Shown here: one piece after another, positions 42,879 to 51,416 of the stretch | How positions within the stretch are numbered: the first letter of the stretch is position 1 | How the letters are laid out: each line of letters opens with the position of its first letter | Assembly (NCBI GenBank): GCA_029267335.1 | Contig: JAJUJC010000001.1 | Span: 496,001-560,000 of the forward strand | Direction of reading: 5' to 3' | DNA: 64,000 nt | DNA from: Intestinibacillus massiliensis | GTDB taxonomy: Bacteria > Bacillota > Clostridia > Oscillospirales > Butyricicoccaceae | Position numbers and translations under genes: made by a program | Notes under the pieces: generated by a model | Told to the model about the DNA's origin: nothing | Database searches by the model: none | The model's input: only the letters and a program-made list of their open reading frames with translations

Positions 42879-43316
42879 TTACACGGGTTCGACGCCGTCC
42901 TGGATAACGCCGCCGAAGATCATAAGGTCAAGGTCGACCGTGAGCTTCTTGTCTCCCTGTGCCGCCTTGTTGCTTCGCTTGCTGATCTTAACCTTCTTGA
43001 GCTCGTCGATGCGAGTGCGCTCGCCTTCGTTGGCGTAGCTTACGACGACCGAAGGAATGTCCACTTTGTAGAATGGAACGCCCTTCGCCTTGCACCATGC
43101 AAGGAAGTCGTCATAGTCATCTCTCAGCATGGAGATTTTGCCGGACGCCTTATAGTTGCCCGTTCCGTAGCCTCTCGGCTTATTGCCGCGACCATAGACT
43201 TCTTCCATCTCGAGCTCGTCGTCATAGCTGATTTCCTGGACATTCAGAACGAGGCCGGGAACCTTGACATCAACGTCGCCCCAATCGTAGGCTTTTCCGT
43301 TTACTTTCAAAGACAT
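42879..43316 (-). CDS. Tail tube protein
   Basis: 145 aa, AGGAGG before the ATG. Small beta-rich protein with GDVDVKVPGLVLNVQEISYDD, PRGYGTGNYKASGKISMLRDDYDDFLAWC and a final LTVDLDLMIFGGV, the pattern of contractile tube subunits next to the sheath. Its order sheath-tube-chaperone matches Mu. Confidence 0.87.
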   Translation of the reverse strand: MSLKVNGKAYDWGDVDVKVPGLVLNVQEISYDDELEMEEVYGRGNKPRGYGTGNYKASGKISMLRDDYDDFLAWCKAKGVPFYKVDIPSVVVSYANEGERTRIDELKKVKISKRSNKAAQGDKKLTVDLDLMIFGGVIQDGVEPV

Positions 43317-43335
43317 AGTTGTTTAACCTCCTTCC

Positions 43336-44781
43336 TTATTCGCTTGGCTGCGCTCTGCCGAGGTCTACCTCGACCTCGCGGATGTAGCCACGGGATACAT
43401 AGCGGATTTTAACCCGCATTTTTTCGTCCTCGAGAATAGTCGCGCCCTGTCCTTCTGGGACTGTGATCTCGGCGGAGCTGATCTCCTTCGCGTCGATCAT
43501 ATCCTGCAAAGGCTTATACATGAACTTTGCTCGGGTTTCGAGCTCGCCCTGTACGTCCTCGAGGTCGATGTCGTCATTCAGAAGCAAGAGCCCCTCTTTG
43601 CGGGTCTCTCGGATGATCTTGTTCTTGACGCGCACATCCTCAGCATAACGATAGTCGCTTCCGTCCGGGCACATCATCTTTGTGTGATAAACAAAGATGT
43701 CATCCAGACCGTCATACTCGCGGAAAGTAAGGAAGCCCGCAAGATCGAGAAGCTCGATAATCGCGTTGTCCATTCCTGCCGGAGCCAGTTCGAGGAGCTG
43801 CGTCTTAGGAATACCGAAGCCCGCCTCCGATCTGGTTTTTCCGATGGACTCTTGCACCTTCGCTTTTGCATAAAGGCCGGATGCAAGACCCGCCAAATTG
43901 ACGCGCTGCGTCGTGCCGTCAAGCTTCACCAGAAGGCCCCATCCTGCGACTACTTGGACGTCGTAGTTTTTGATCTTCTTTCTGTCGGCCTCAAGTCCCA
44001 GAGCCCAATCGGTGAGGTCTCCGCTTTCCCCTTCGGTCGGGAAGGCTGCTTCCATCACGAAGAACATAGGCTTATGGTAGATGTCGCGGAGTTCAATCTG
44101 GGCGGAGCTGATCGCTTGCCATAGAGCAAGGGAGCTCTCGCCGACAATGTGGATAAACTCATACTCTTGATTAAAGTTTTTGAGCTTGTCGACCGCCGCA
44201 ATGACGTCGCCGTTTGTCATCGTCGGCGCGGTGGTCTTGAATGTGTAGGAGTCATTCACCAGGAAGGAGCTCGGTTTCTGGTCTTCCTGTGTTGCCTCAG
44301 CAAACACAAGCGTCAGTCCTGTACCTGTGAGCTCGTAGGAGCCCGTTACAGGTACGGTTGTCTCGTTGCTGTAACTATTGCCGCCGTCGATTGATACGAC
44401 GAAGGCAGCGGCATTGAGCCCGCCCTGTGCAGTGATCTTAACAATGACCGGGAAGGCGTTCGTCGGGCTACCGTTTACGGTAAGCGTCCCGCCGCCATCT
44501 CCCTTTTTAGTAATCTCTCCCAGAGTTCCCGCCGTAGTTGCGGAAACAGGGAGGCAATACACTCGGTTCGCGCCGAACTGGACAGAGTCCATAACGGCGT
44601 CAGCCAGTGGAGAAAGGCCGAGGCGAGCTTTAATCTTCGCCGCGTCCATGTCTCCCGTCACGATAATCGGCGCGTCGGATACTACAGGGGAAACGCCGAT
44701 CTTGACATGCAAGCCGTCGCCTTTTGCAGTAGCAAACCCGAGAAGGCCGTCCGTGACCTTGTGAGTAACATCTCTGAGCAT
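43336..44781 (-). CDS. Contractile tail sheath protein
   Basis: 481 aa, directly after the previous stop. The Mu gpL-like (DUF2586-type) sheath is seen in LLGFATAKGDGLHVKIGVS, VVSDAPIIVTGDMDAAKIKARLG, ANRVYCLPVSATTAGTLGE, FIHIVGESSLALWQAISS, ADRKKIKNYDVQVVAGWGLLV, then EDVRVKNKIIRETRKEGLLLLNDDIDLEDV. Sheath contraction drives DNA injection. Confidence 0.9.
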   Translation of the reverse strand: MLRDVTHKVTDGLLGFATAKGDGLHVKIGVSPVVSDAPIIVTGDMDAAKIKARLGLSPLADAVMDSVQFGANRVYCLPVSATTAGTLGEITKKGDGGGTLTVNGSPTNAFPVIVKITAQGGLNAAAFVVSIDGGNSYSNETTVPVTGSYELTGTGLTLVFAEATQEDQKPSSFLVNDSYTFKTTAPTMTNGDVIAAVDKLKNFNQEYEFIHIVGESSLALWQAISSAQIELRDIYHKPMFFVMEAAFPTEGESGDLTDWALGLEADRKKIKNYDVQVVAGWGLLVKLDGTTQRVNLAGLASGLYAKAKVQESIGKTRSEAGFGIPKTQLLELAPAGMDNAIIELLDLAGFLTFREYDGLDDIFVYHTKMMCPDGSDYRYAEDVRVKNKIIRETRKEGLLLLNDDIDLEDVQGELETRAKFMYKPLQDMIDAKEISSAEITVPEGQGATILEDEKMRVKIRYVSRGYIREVEVDLGRAQPSE

Positions 44782-45045
44782 TTACTTATTCGCCTCGCTT
44801 TCCTTGGTGCGAGGTCTGCCGTCCATAGGTGCGCCTGTAAAAGACTCGACCGCATGGACGAACTCTTCCTCGCTGATCTGCTTGCCGGGTCTCCAATCCT
44901 GCGCGGCACATACACCCGCAAAAATCGCTTTCCCGATCTTGTGGCTTTTGCGAAGCTCGTCGATCTCGAGGAGCTTCGGGGCCTGTTTGGTTACTTCCGG
45001 CTCTGCCGCTTTCGCGGTGTCCGTGGTCTGGTTCTTAGTTGCCAT
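44782..45045 (-). CDS. Small tail-region protein (87 aa)
   Basis: The ATG overlaps the previous stop, and the stop abuts the sheath start. Helical and charged, Lys/Thr-rich start then LLEIDELRKSHKIGKAIFAGVCAAQDWRPGKQISEEEFVHAVESFTGAPM. It occupies the Mu gp38 position. Family not recognised. Confidence 0.7.
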   Translation of the reverse strand: MATKNQTTDTAKAAEPEVTKQAPKLLEIDELRKSHKIGKAIFAGVCAAQDWRPGKQISEEEFVHAVESFTGAPMDGRPRTKESEANK

Positions 45046-45556
45046 CTGTAGGCTCCTTTCCGTTGTTCTTTGTTACGGACTCGACCTCGAGCTCGGTGAG
45101 CTTCGCGAAGTCCGTGTCTCTATAAATGCCGCCGTCAAACCGAACCTTGATTTGTACGGCGACTTTAGCTTTTAGAATTGAGTCGTCGCTGTCTACCCAA
45201 TCCGCGCCCTCGACCTCAAGCGGTACGAAGTTGCCGTCGACCATGACGCCGGAGCCGAGGCCGGAGAGGAACCTCTCAAACATCGCCTCCGCTGCATCTT
45301 CGGTGTAGTCTCCAATAACCACAGTGAACGAAAGACCTCGGTCAAATACCTTTCTCCTCTTTTTCTGCGCTCCTGTTTGGTCACTATATCGTGTTTTTGA
45401 GCCGTTTCGGTTAAAGGTTTCAGACTCGAAGAGTACCGCTCCTATGTGACTATCTTGACTACGTTCGAGTGACTTCTGCGTGGTATGAGGCTTTGACTTG
45501 AGCCCGGCCTCCTTGAGCTTGTCAAGAAGGTATTGCTTGCTCTGTGCGTATAGCAT
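45035..45556 (-). CDS. Tail completion protein (Mu gp37 position)
   Basis: 173 aa. Begins MLYAQSKQYLLDKLKEAG and has GLSFTVVIGDYTEDAAEAMFERFLSGLGSGVMVDGNF, an alpha/beta protein in the position of the Mu tail-terminator gene between the gpG-like protein and the sheath. Homology to gp37 is inferred from place. Confidence 0.68.
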   Translation of the reverse strand: MLYAQSKQYLLDKLKEAGLKSKPHTTQKSLERSQDSHIGAVLFESETFNRNGSKTRYSDQTGAQKKRRKVFDRGLSFTVVIGDYTEDAAEAMFERFLSGLGSGVMVDGNFVPLEVEGADWVDSDDSILKAKVAVQIKVRFDGGIYRDTDFAKLTELEVESVTKNNGKEPTDGN

Positions 45557-45559
45557 TGT

Positions 45560-46051
45560 TTAATCCTCCCTTGCAATAAAGTCCTCGACCGTGCCTTTGA
45601 TCTCCTGCATATCGTCGTCCGAGAGGCCGAGGTACGGACGGGCGGGGATGTTGATTTTGACCTTCTTTTTGCTGACCCATTGCCCCCCGACCTGGAAGCG
45701 CAAGGTCTTCGCTCTTCGGGCTCGTATGGTTCGGCCCTGTTCGCCGAACTGGTGCGTCGCCGCATGTTTGGCATTGGTGCCGACCGCGAAGCCCGAGGCA
45801 TCCGACTTTGATCGTATGGAGTTCCGAAGCTGTGCAGTCTGAACGAGCGTTCTCCCGCCCTCAGTTGCCGCACGGATGGAGGTCTTCCACGTTTTATCAT
45901 CCGGCCCCTTACTGGTTTTGAAGCGTTCCAGGGTGGACTCGCGGACGCCTTCGCCGATCGCGGCGTTAATCTTCTTCTTGTCAAGCTCTGCGAAGCCCCG
46001 TATCTTGCGGAGCATCGCTCGGGTATCTCCTTCGAGTCGGATGCTATACAT
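45560..46051 (-). CDS. Phage virion morphogenesis protein (gpG/tail S family)
   Basis: 163 aa. MYSIRLEGDTRAMLRKIRGFAELDKKKINAAIGEGVRES, then GKGPD-like segments, QTAQLRNSIRSKSDASGFAVGTNAKHAATHQFGEQGRTIRARRA and PARPYLGLSDDD show the Mu gpG / P2 gpS morphogenesis family (positions continuous here but quoted in parts). It works at the head-tail joining stage. Confidence 0.88.
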   Translation of the reverse strand: MYSIRLEGDTRAMLRKIRGFAELDKKKINAAIGEGVRESTLERFKTSKGPDDKTWKTSIRAATEGGRTLVQTAQLRNSIRSKSDASGFAVGTNAKHAATHQFGEQGRTIRARRAKTLRFQVGGQWVSKKKVKINIPARPYLGLSDDDMQEIKGTVEDFIARED

Positions 46052-46052
46052 A

Positions 46053-46508
46053 TTACATCCCCCTCATTGTCCTCCGGCTAAAGAGCCGGGGGTTTGAGCT
46101 TACCGAAAACCCGGTTGACGCTGCTGTCTGCGGGTCGTCGGCCTGGGCCCCGATTGAGACCTTTCCCTCCGCGACAAGCGTGAGAAACTTGACCGCCGCA
46201 TTGTAGCGGTTTAAGTAGTTCTTTTCTTCTCCGTTTTCGTCAATGCCGATGCGGGAGTAGAGGTTGTAGACTGCGATGTCCTTCGCAAACTTATTGATTA
46301 CCTTCGGCGTCGGGTCGATCGGGACGGCGTACCTTTTCGCAAGGTATCCGTCAATCTCTCCCTCAGCGTCAGCAATCGCCGCTTCAATAATGACTCCGGC
46401 CTTTGCTTCTCGTTCGGCTTCGTCCTCAATATAGGAGTCGCCGATAATGGTGTTCAGCGCGTCGTCCTTGAGCATTTCGCGGACTTCCGCTTTTGTGCAG
46501 TAACTCAC
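46053..46508 (-). CDS. DUF1320 (Mu gp36)-like protein
   Basis: 151 aa from a GTG at 46508 (GGGAGGGG upstream). Starts MSYCTKAEVREMLKDDALN and has the ADAEGEIDGYLAKRYAVPI and FAKDIAVYNLYSRIG segments of DUF1320 head-tail connector proteins. Gene order with gpG is as in Mu. Confidence 0.88.
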   Translation of the reverse strand: MSYCTKAEVREMLKDDALNTIIGDSYIEDEAEREAKAGVIIEAAIADAEGEIDGYLAKRYAVPIDPTPKVINKFAKDIAVYNLYSRIGIDENGEEKNYLNRYNAAVKFLTLVAEGKVSIGAQADDPQTAASTGFSVSSNPRLFSRRTMRGM

Positions 46509-46541
46509 GTTGTCCCCTCCCTTCTAAGAGTTGGTTCCGAC

Positions 46542-47432
46542 TTAGGCGTTCGCGCTGCCGTCAGAGCCATAGGCCATCTGCCAGAAACCGAAGCCCGCGT
46601 TGCCGCGAGAGTCTGCGCCGTAAAGGTAAGTTTTCTGGAAGAAGACATTGTCGTCATTCTCGGCGGTCTTGCTTACAAACTTTGCCTTCTTGCGCTGCTG
46701 ATAGATCAGCGGCTTAATGGGGCGAGTGGTGCAAAGCAGATACCACGCGGCATCCTTGCCCGCAAGCTGAGGAACAACCAGAGCCTCGGCGGTTCCCTTC
46801 ATAGTGTTTGTGCTGCCGTTGATGAAGTCGGACTGTGTAATGCTGCGAGCTACCCCTTCCAAAGCAGGAGGCACGACGAGCAGGTTCGGAACCAGACCCA
46901 GAGCGCGGCCTTTGCTGTTGGTGAGTGACATGATCGCGGAACGTGCCGCTACATAAGCGTCAAGGGTAAGCTTTGCCGTGCCCTTGTTAGAAACGGTCTT
47001 TTCGCCGATCTTGTGGCTTGCGGAGAAGAACGCCTCTCCGTCAAAGCATTTCTCGGTAAAGCCGTCCTTAAGCAACTCAAAGATCAGCTCGTCGGGGTGC
47101 ATGGCTGCGGACTGCCCGAGCATCTGGATAGACGGATTGTAGAGACCGATCTTGTCGTCCTCAATCGCATTGCGTCCGACGCCTACCGTCAGCTCGAAGT
47201 CCTTGTTTTTGATAACGTAGTCGCTTCCGGCGAGGTTCTGGATTTCACGCTCGCCAATCCATTCTCTCATGCCGGGAACATCGCCGAGCCATGCGTAGGT
47301 TTCGGCGTCCGTGGTGGAAGGTGTGACAGTTGCGACTCTTTCGTAGAGAGGTTTTTGCTCTTCAAGTGCCTTGTTGAAAAGGGTGTTGAAGCCGATAAAA
47401 ATGCCTCTCAAGTTCTGGGAACTAATAATCAT
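46542..47432 (-). CDS. Mu gpT-like major head protein
   Basis: 296 aa. Begins MIISSQNLRGIFIGFNTLFNKAL, followed by YAWLGDVPGMREWIGERE, IEDDKIGLYNPSIQMLGQSA and DGEAFFSASHKIG, the pattern of the Mu major head subunit. It is the main capsid protein and lies between the decoration/DUF2190-like gene and gp36. Confidence 0.92.
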   Translation of the reverse strand: MIISSQNLRGIFIGFNTLFNKALEEQKPLYERVATVTPSTTDAETYAWLGDVPGMREWIGEREIQNLAGSDYVIKNKDFELTVGVGRNAIEDDKIGLYNPSIQMLGQSAAMHPDELIFELLKDGFTEKCFDGEAFFSASHKIGEKTVSNKGTAKLTLDAYVAARSAIMSLTNSKGRALGLVPNLLVVPPALEGVARSITQSDFINGSTNTMKGTAEALVVPQLAGKDAAWYLLCTTRPIKPLIYQQRKKAKFVSKTAENDDNVFFQKTYLYGADSRGNAGFGFWQMAYGSDGSANA

Positions 47433-47456
47433 GGTTTTTTATCCTCCTTGTTTCAT

Positions 47457-47900
47457 TTAGCCCGCTGATGCTACAGGGTAGTTGAGGGCTGCGTTAATTT
47501 CTACCGCGACGCCGTTGTCATCCACTCGGACAACAAGCCCGGCAACAGAGGAGCCGGTAGCGAGAGCGGTAACGGTCTGGTCGTCCTCCATATAGCAAGG
47601 CTTGAGGACGTGGGCCTTTGTGAGCTTGTTCGCGGTGGTTGCGGTATTCGAGAACACGAAGACGCCGCGAGAGACGTTGATGACGACATCGCCGTCCGAG
47701 CCTTCGTTTTTGACGGTCTCCTCGGCACATCCCGCCGCTGTGAGGCTCGCCGCCTTCTTAGCAGGGATTGCGTAGCCGTTGGCGTCGATCGCCACAAGCG
47801 AGCCCTGGTAAATGGTTGTTGAGCCCTTCACGGGAAGGACGAGAGCCTTTGCGCCGTTTGCGATCTCAGAAGTGTCTCTTGCATTAGTTAAAGCTGCCAT
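47457..47900 (-). CDS. DUF2190-type head decoration protein
   Basis: 147 aa. Hydrophilic, with AKALVLPVKGSTTIYQGSLVAIDANGYAIPA, GDVVINVSRGVFVFSNTATT and AGLVVRVDDNGVAVEIN, a small beta capsid-decoration or DUF2190 fold. It lies between the protease/scaffold gene and the major head protein. Confidence 0.78.
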   Translation of the reverse strand: MAALTNARDTSEIANGAKALVLPVKGSTTIYQGSLVAIDANGYAIPAKKAASLTAAGCAEETVKNEGSDGDVVINVSRGVFVFSNTATTANKLTKAHVLKPCYMEDDQTVTALATGSSVAGLVVRVDDNGVAVEINAALNYPVASAG

Positions 47901-47907
47901 AGTTTAT

Positions 47908-48483
47908 TTACTCCTTTCCGTACTTCTCGACATCTTCTTTGCTGATGCCGAGCTGTTTGCAGACGAGCATCGTCGCCTCGTCAACCTTGTCGCCCTTGAG
48001 CTCCTTCACTTCGCCGCCTGCAATCTCGCTCATGGGCACGACCTGGGGAGCTTTTTCAACGAAAGAGCCGAAGCCCTTCGGGTCGCTCAATGCGTAGCTC
48101 TTAGCCCACTCAGACTGCGCCGGAGTGATCTTCCCGGCTTTGAGTGCGAGGGTGACAGCGTCAGCGGCGTCTCGCTCCTGGTTCTGCTGTTTGAGAGCCT
48201 TGAGCTCTTCAATAACATTGACGCCGTTAATGTTTCCGCCCTTGAGCTCCATGATCTTTGCGCTGACATCGTCGGCGGGTGCGCCCGCCTTAAGACCCAG
48301 AAGCTCACAAACTGCCTTGTTCGCTACCACCTTCTCGGCGTCGGGCGGCTGTGCTCCCGCGCTTGCGGCATCCTTGAGAGCCTTGTTCTCGTCCATGCAG
48401 GACTTAAGGGCCTCCATGACTTCGTCCTCGCTTGCCTCTTCTCCGAGGCCGAGGAGCTGCGCGATCTTCTTAATGATCTCCAT
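47908..48483 (-). CDS. Nested scaffold protein (internal start of protease gene)
   Basis: An in-frame ATG at 48483 follows AGGAGG seven bases upstream, inside the protease gene. It would give a 191-aa protein, MEIIKKIAQLLGLGEEAS and following, mostly helical and acidic. In Mu the scaffold Z is made from a nested start within gene I in the same way. The evidence is the strong internal site and the family precedent. Confidence 0.75.
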   Translation of the reverse strand: MEIIKKIAQLLGLGEEASEDEVMEALKSCMDENKALKDAASAGAQPPDAEKVVANKAVCELLGLKAGAPADDVSAKIMELKGGNINGVNVIEELKALKQQNQERDAADAVTLALKAGKITPAQSEWAKSYALSDPKGFGSFVEKAPQVVPMSEIAGGEVKELKGDKVDEATMLVCKQLGISKEDVEKYGKE

Positions 48484-48945
48484 GTTGTTTTGTCCTCCTT
48501 CAAATGTTTGTGAATTGACGATCGGGGACATTCCCTCAATCGCCGGGGTATTGGTTAAGGCTAACGAGTGCAAGCCCGTCGCCTTTCCGTCCTTCTTTCG
48601 GACAGTGATGACCGGGGAGAGGTATCGGTACTCTTTGTTCTCAAGATACTGAGCAGCGGTCGGCGTCCATTCGACGCGGGCTTTGATGCTTCCGTCCTTG
48701 AGAAAGAGTTCTTTGACCCATCCGGCGGCGGGAGCCTGGACGCCCTTGAGCGTCTGGTGCTCATAGTCGACTACAAGGTCGACGCCGCGCTGTGCGATCT
48801 GACGTTTCATCTCTCGAAGACTTTCTTCATCAACGAAGAACTCTCCCTTCGAGCTCGTCACATGTCCGAGGGGCATAATGGAGATGACGCTCGGAGCTTC
48901 TCCGATGTCGACATCGCCCCCCTTTAGGATGATATAATCCTTCAT
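47908..48945 (-). CDS. Mu gpI-like head protease/scaffold precursor
   Basis: 345 aa. The first 150 residues form the protease (DVDIGEAPSVISIMPLGHVTS, VVDYEHQTLKGVQAPAAGWV, KEYRYLSPVITVRKKDGKATGLHSLALTNTPAI), the rest is helical scaffold. The protease part should process the prohead. A nested scaffold start is at 48483. Confidence 0.9.
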   Translation of the reverse strand: MKDYIILKGGDVDIGEAPSVISIMPLGHVTSSKGEFFVDEESLREMKRQIAQRGVDLVVDYEHQTLKGVQAPAAGWVKELFLKDGSIKARVEWTPTAAQYLENKEYRYLSPVITVRKKDGKATGLHSLALTNTPAIEGMSPIVNSQTFEGGQNNMEIIKKIAQLLGLGEEASEDEVMEALKSCMDENKALKDAASAGAQPPDAEKVVANKAVCELLGLKAGAPADDVSAKIMELKGGNINGVNVIEELKALKQQNQERDAADAVTLALKAGKITPAQSEWAKSYALSDPKGFGSFVEKAPQVVPMSEIAGGEVKELKGDKVDEATMLVCKQLGISKEDVEKYGKE

Positions 48946-49082
48946 TTTGCGTGTGTCCTCCTTTGCTTCGCTCCCGAACCACTCTCTAACGCCGTTATAA
49001 CGCGTGATAACGGTTGCTTATTCTTGTAGTGGAAGAATTACCCTCCGATATAGTTAAGCCGTTTATAGGGCTTCTCTGGGGC

Positions 49083-49823
49083 TTACGGCGGCATTTCTTC
49101 CTTTTGCCGTTTTTGGTACGCTTTGACGAGTGGTTCGGGGTAGCCTTTGAGGTCTGGGTTAAACCGTACCTTTGCCGGGTTGGTCGAGAACTGAGGGTCG
49201 GGGAGGATATTAACGAAGCGACCGTCCGGGAGTTCTCCTCCTCGCGGTGTTACATCCTCGACCTTGAGCCCTCTCTGTTCGACCTGTCGCTTTGATAGGC
49301 TCCTCACGGTGCAGCGACAACGGAAGCCGTTAGGCGGGAACCAGGTGTCCCAGACCGGGGAGTCTGCCGGAAATACTCTCCCATCCATTGCGAGATGACT
49401 CGGTCGGGTGTGGGTATCGTTAACCGCGTCGTACTGCCAATAAGGGCGGAGCTTCACGACGTCCGGGTCTGACATTTGCTCATAGTGCCCCACGTTGTAA
49501 GCTGTCTGGATATTCGTCCGAAAGATGTTGTCCGCTTGTAGTGGGTCAAGTCCTTCGTATCCCTGCGACTCTAAGAACTCGTTCATATTTGCCCGAAACT
49601 CGGTAAAGGTGTTTCCTTCTTCAAGAGCTGCAAGGATTTCGTCATAGAACCGCTTGAGTATCTGGGTCTTGCTGTAGCCGGATACAGTGAAGGCGAGGTT
49701 TCTGTACCCCTCGGCGATCTTATAGAACTCCGATGCCTTGACGGGTACGCGCTCCTTAAAGTAGTCCACGGCCTCCTCGAAGGTCATATCCTTGCGGTTG
49801 AATAGGGCGTCGATCTCATTCAT
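49083..49823 (-). CDS. Phage head morphogenesis protein (Mu gpF-like)
   Basis: 246 aa. The ATG overlaps the portal stop by eight bases. Residues about 85-180 carry the minor head/F domain with FRTNIQTAYNVGHYEQM, TRPSHLAMDGRVFPADSPVWDTWFPPNGFRCRCTVRSL. It acts at the portal vertex. Confidence 0.92.
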   Translation of the reverse strand: MNEIDALFNRKDMTFEEAVDYFKERVPVKASEFYKIAEGYRNLAFTVSGYSKTQILKRFYDEILAALEEGNTFTEFRANMNEFLESQGYEGLDPLQADNIFRTNIQTAYNVGHYEQMSDPDVVKLRPYWQYDAVNDTHTRPSHLAMDGRVFPADSPVWDTWFPPNGFRCRCTVRSLSKRQVEQRGLKVEDVTPRGGELPDGRFVNILPDPQFSTNPAKVRFNPDLKGYPEPLVKAYQKRQKEEMPP

Positions 49824-51402
49824 TGTTTACCACCCGCCCCTCAAGGTCTGCGTAGAGCATTACCTTTTGAAGCAGCTCCTCAACCTGTGAGACGTCCATC
49901 TGGTCAAGCAGGGAGGCGACTTGCTTGTCGTCCTCCATCATGTCACGAAGCTCCTCAAGGCTTCCGGCTTTCTCAATCATTTTGAGAACAGGAGAGAACG
50001 CCTTCTTAAAGCTTCCCGCGCTCCTCTTGACGGCTACATCTGCGAGCTTGTCGATGCGCTGCTGCGTCCCGATCGGCGCGGTGGAGGGCTCCTTGAGTTC
50101 GAGTTGCTTAAGCTGCATACCACCATATCCTCCAATTTGAGGAGGGGACGGCGTTGCGACTTCCTCGTCTCCTTCCGGCTTCGGGATAGAGAACTTCTTG
50201 TAAATGTACGACGTAGGAACCTTGAGCCCCGTCTTTTCAATTAGCGTTCCGAGGATGTTCGCCGTCTGCTCGAGGTCTTCCGACTCCTCGCAGTCAAAGC
50301 GAAGGTAAGGGATGCGCTTGTCTTCCCCAAAGTTGAAGATGCAAAGGGGGCGGATGAGGTCTCGTCTGAGCGTTGCAGCGAGAGCCTTGCAGTCTGCGAC
50401 GGTGAGGTCATGTCTTACCTCGTTGTGGGTCTTGGACTGTGCGAAGCTGCCTCCGCCCGAGTCCGATGTAAGAGTCTGCCCGAGTATAGCCTTGCTGATC
50501 TGCTCGTCGCAATATCGGGCGAGCCGCTCATAGAGGTCGGTGCTCGAGGCTTTTTCGGTTGTTATAAAGTCGATGGTCGTGCCGTCCGGGATAATGCCCG
50601 CCGCGTCTGCGCCGATCTGAATGAGTGCTTGCATGAGCGCGATCTTGTCGGCTTCGCTCGCTCCCGGCTGATACTTGCCCAGGCGGAGCGGCATACCGTA
50701 GACCTCGCAAAAGGCTATCCAGTCCTTGATGTCGTAATTCTTGAATAGGTACATCCACGAGACGACGCGAAGGACTCCGGCGCGAGAAGGGTGTCCGCTG
50801 CGAGCTTTGTAGCGGTGAACAATAAACTTGCTGTCCGGGAGGAGTATGCCGTCCGGGGCTTCCTTGGTTCTCACCTTAAAGGAGTCGTCTACCGTGTCCC
50901 AGAAGAACCGCTTTTGATGTCGGGAGCGAATGTCATTGACAACCACATGCCCCTCGTCATACCCCCACATAATTTCAGAAACCGAGAACCCTTTCCCGAT
51001 AGCATCGAGAAGGTCGGTCATGACATCCTCGAGACTCTCAAGGCTGCCGATCTGCGACTCAATAAAGTCGGCGATCTCTTTGTCCCTTGGGTCGTCGCTG
51101 TCAAATGGAATGATCTCGAAGTCGAGACCCGTGACAGCGTTCTTTCTGGTTTGAAGCTGCGAAAAGAGGTGAGGGTCTTTCTCCTCGATCTCTTCAAATA
51201 GCTCCATTTGTCGGAGCACGTCCCCGGCGTCAGCTTCTCGGAATATCTCCGCGAGCTTCTGCGGGGTCAATCCGTTCGATGGATACTCGCTATACTTGTC
51301 TGTGACCTGGGCGACGGCGAGCTCGTTCGTCTCGGGTCTTCGCAGAGGCGGAGCCTGGGGGCTTCGCTGCTGCTGTTGCTTTTTGTTTTTGTTCTTTGCC
51401 AT
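49816..51402 (-). CDS. Portal protein (DUF935, Mu gp29-like)
   Basis: 528 aa. After a Gln/Lys-rich start the body shows LRQMELFEEIEEKDPHLFSQLQTRKNAVTGLDFEI, SEIMWGYDEGHVVVNDIRSRHQKRFFWDT, YMFKNYDIKDWIAFCEVYGMPLRLGKYQPGAS and AILGQTLTSDSGGGSFAQSKTHNEVR, the DUF935 portal pattern. It sits between the terminase and the gpF gene. Confidence 0.93.
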   Translation of the reverse strand: MAKNKNKKQQQQRSPQAPPLRRPETNELAVAQVTDKYSEYPSNGLTPQKLAEIFREADAGDVLRQMELFEEIEEKDPHLFSQLQTRKNAVTGLDFEIIPFDSDDPRDKEIADFIESQIGSLESLEDVMTDLLDAIGKGFSVSEIMWGYDEGHVVVNDIRSRHQKRFFWDTVDDSFKVRTKEAPDGILLPDSKFIVHRYKARSGHPSRAGVLRVVSWMYLFKNYDIKDWIAFCEVYGMPLRLGKYQPGASEADKIALMQALIQIGADAAGIIPDGTTIDFITTEKASSTDLYERLARYCDEQISKAILGQTLTSDSGGGSFAQSKTHNEVRHDLTVADCKALAATLRRDLIRPLCIFNFGEDKRIPYLRFDCEESEDLEQTANILGTLIEKTGLKVPTSYIYKKFSIPKPEGDEEVATPSPPQIGGYGGMQLKQLELKEPSTAPIGTQQRIDKLADVAVKRSAGSFKKAFSPVLKMIEKAGSLEELRDMMEDDKQVASLLDQMDVSQVEELLQKVMLYADLEGRVVNNE

Positions 51403-51416
51403 GTTGCCCCACCTCC

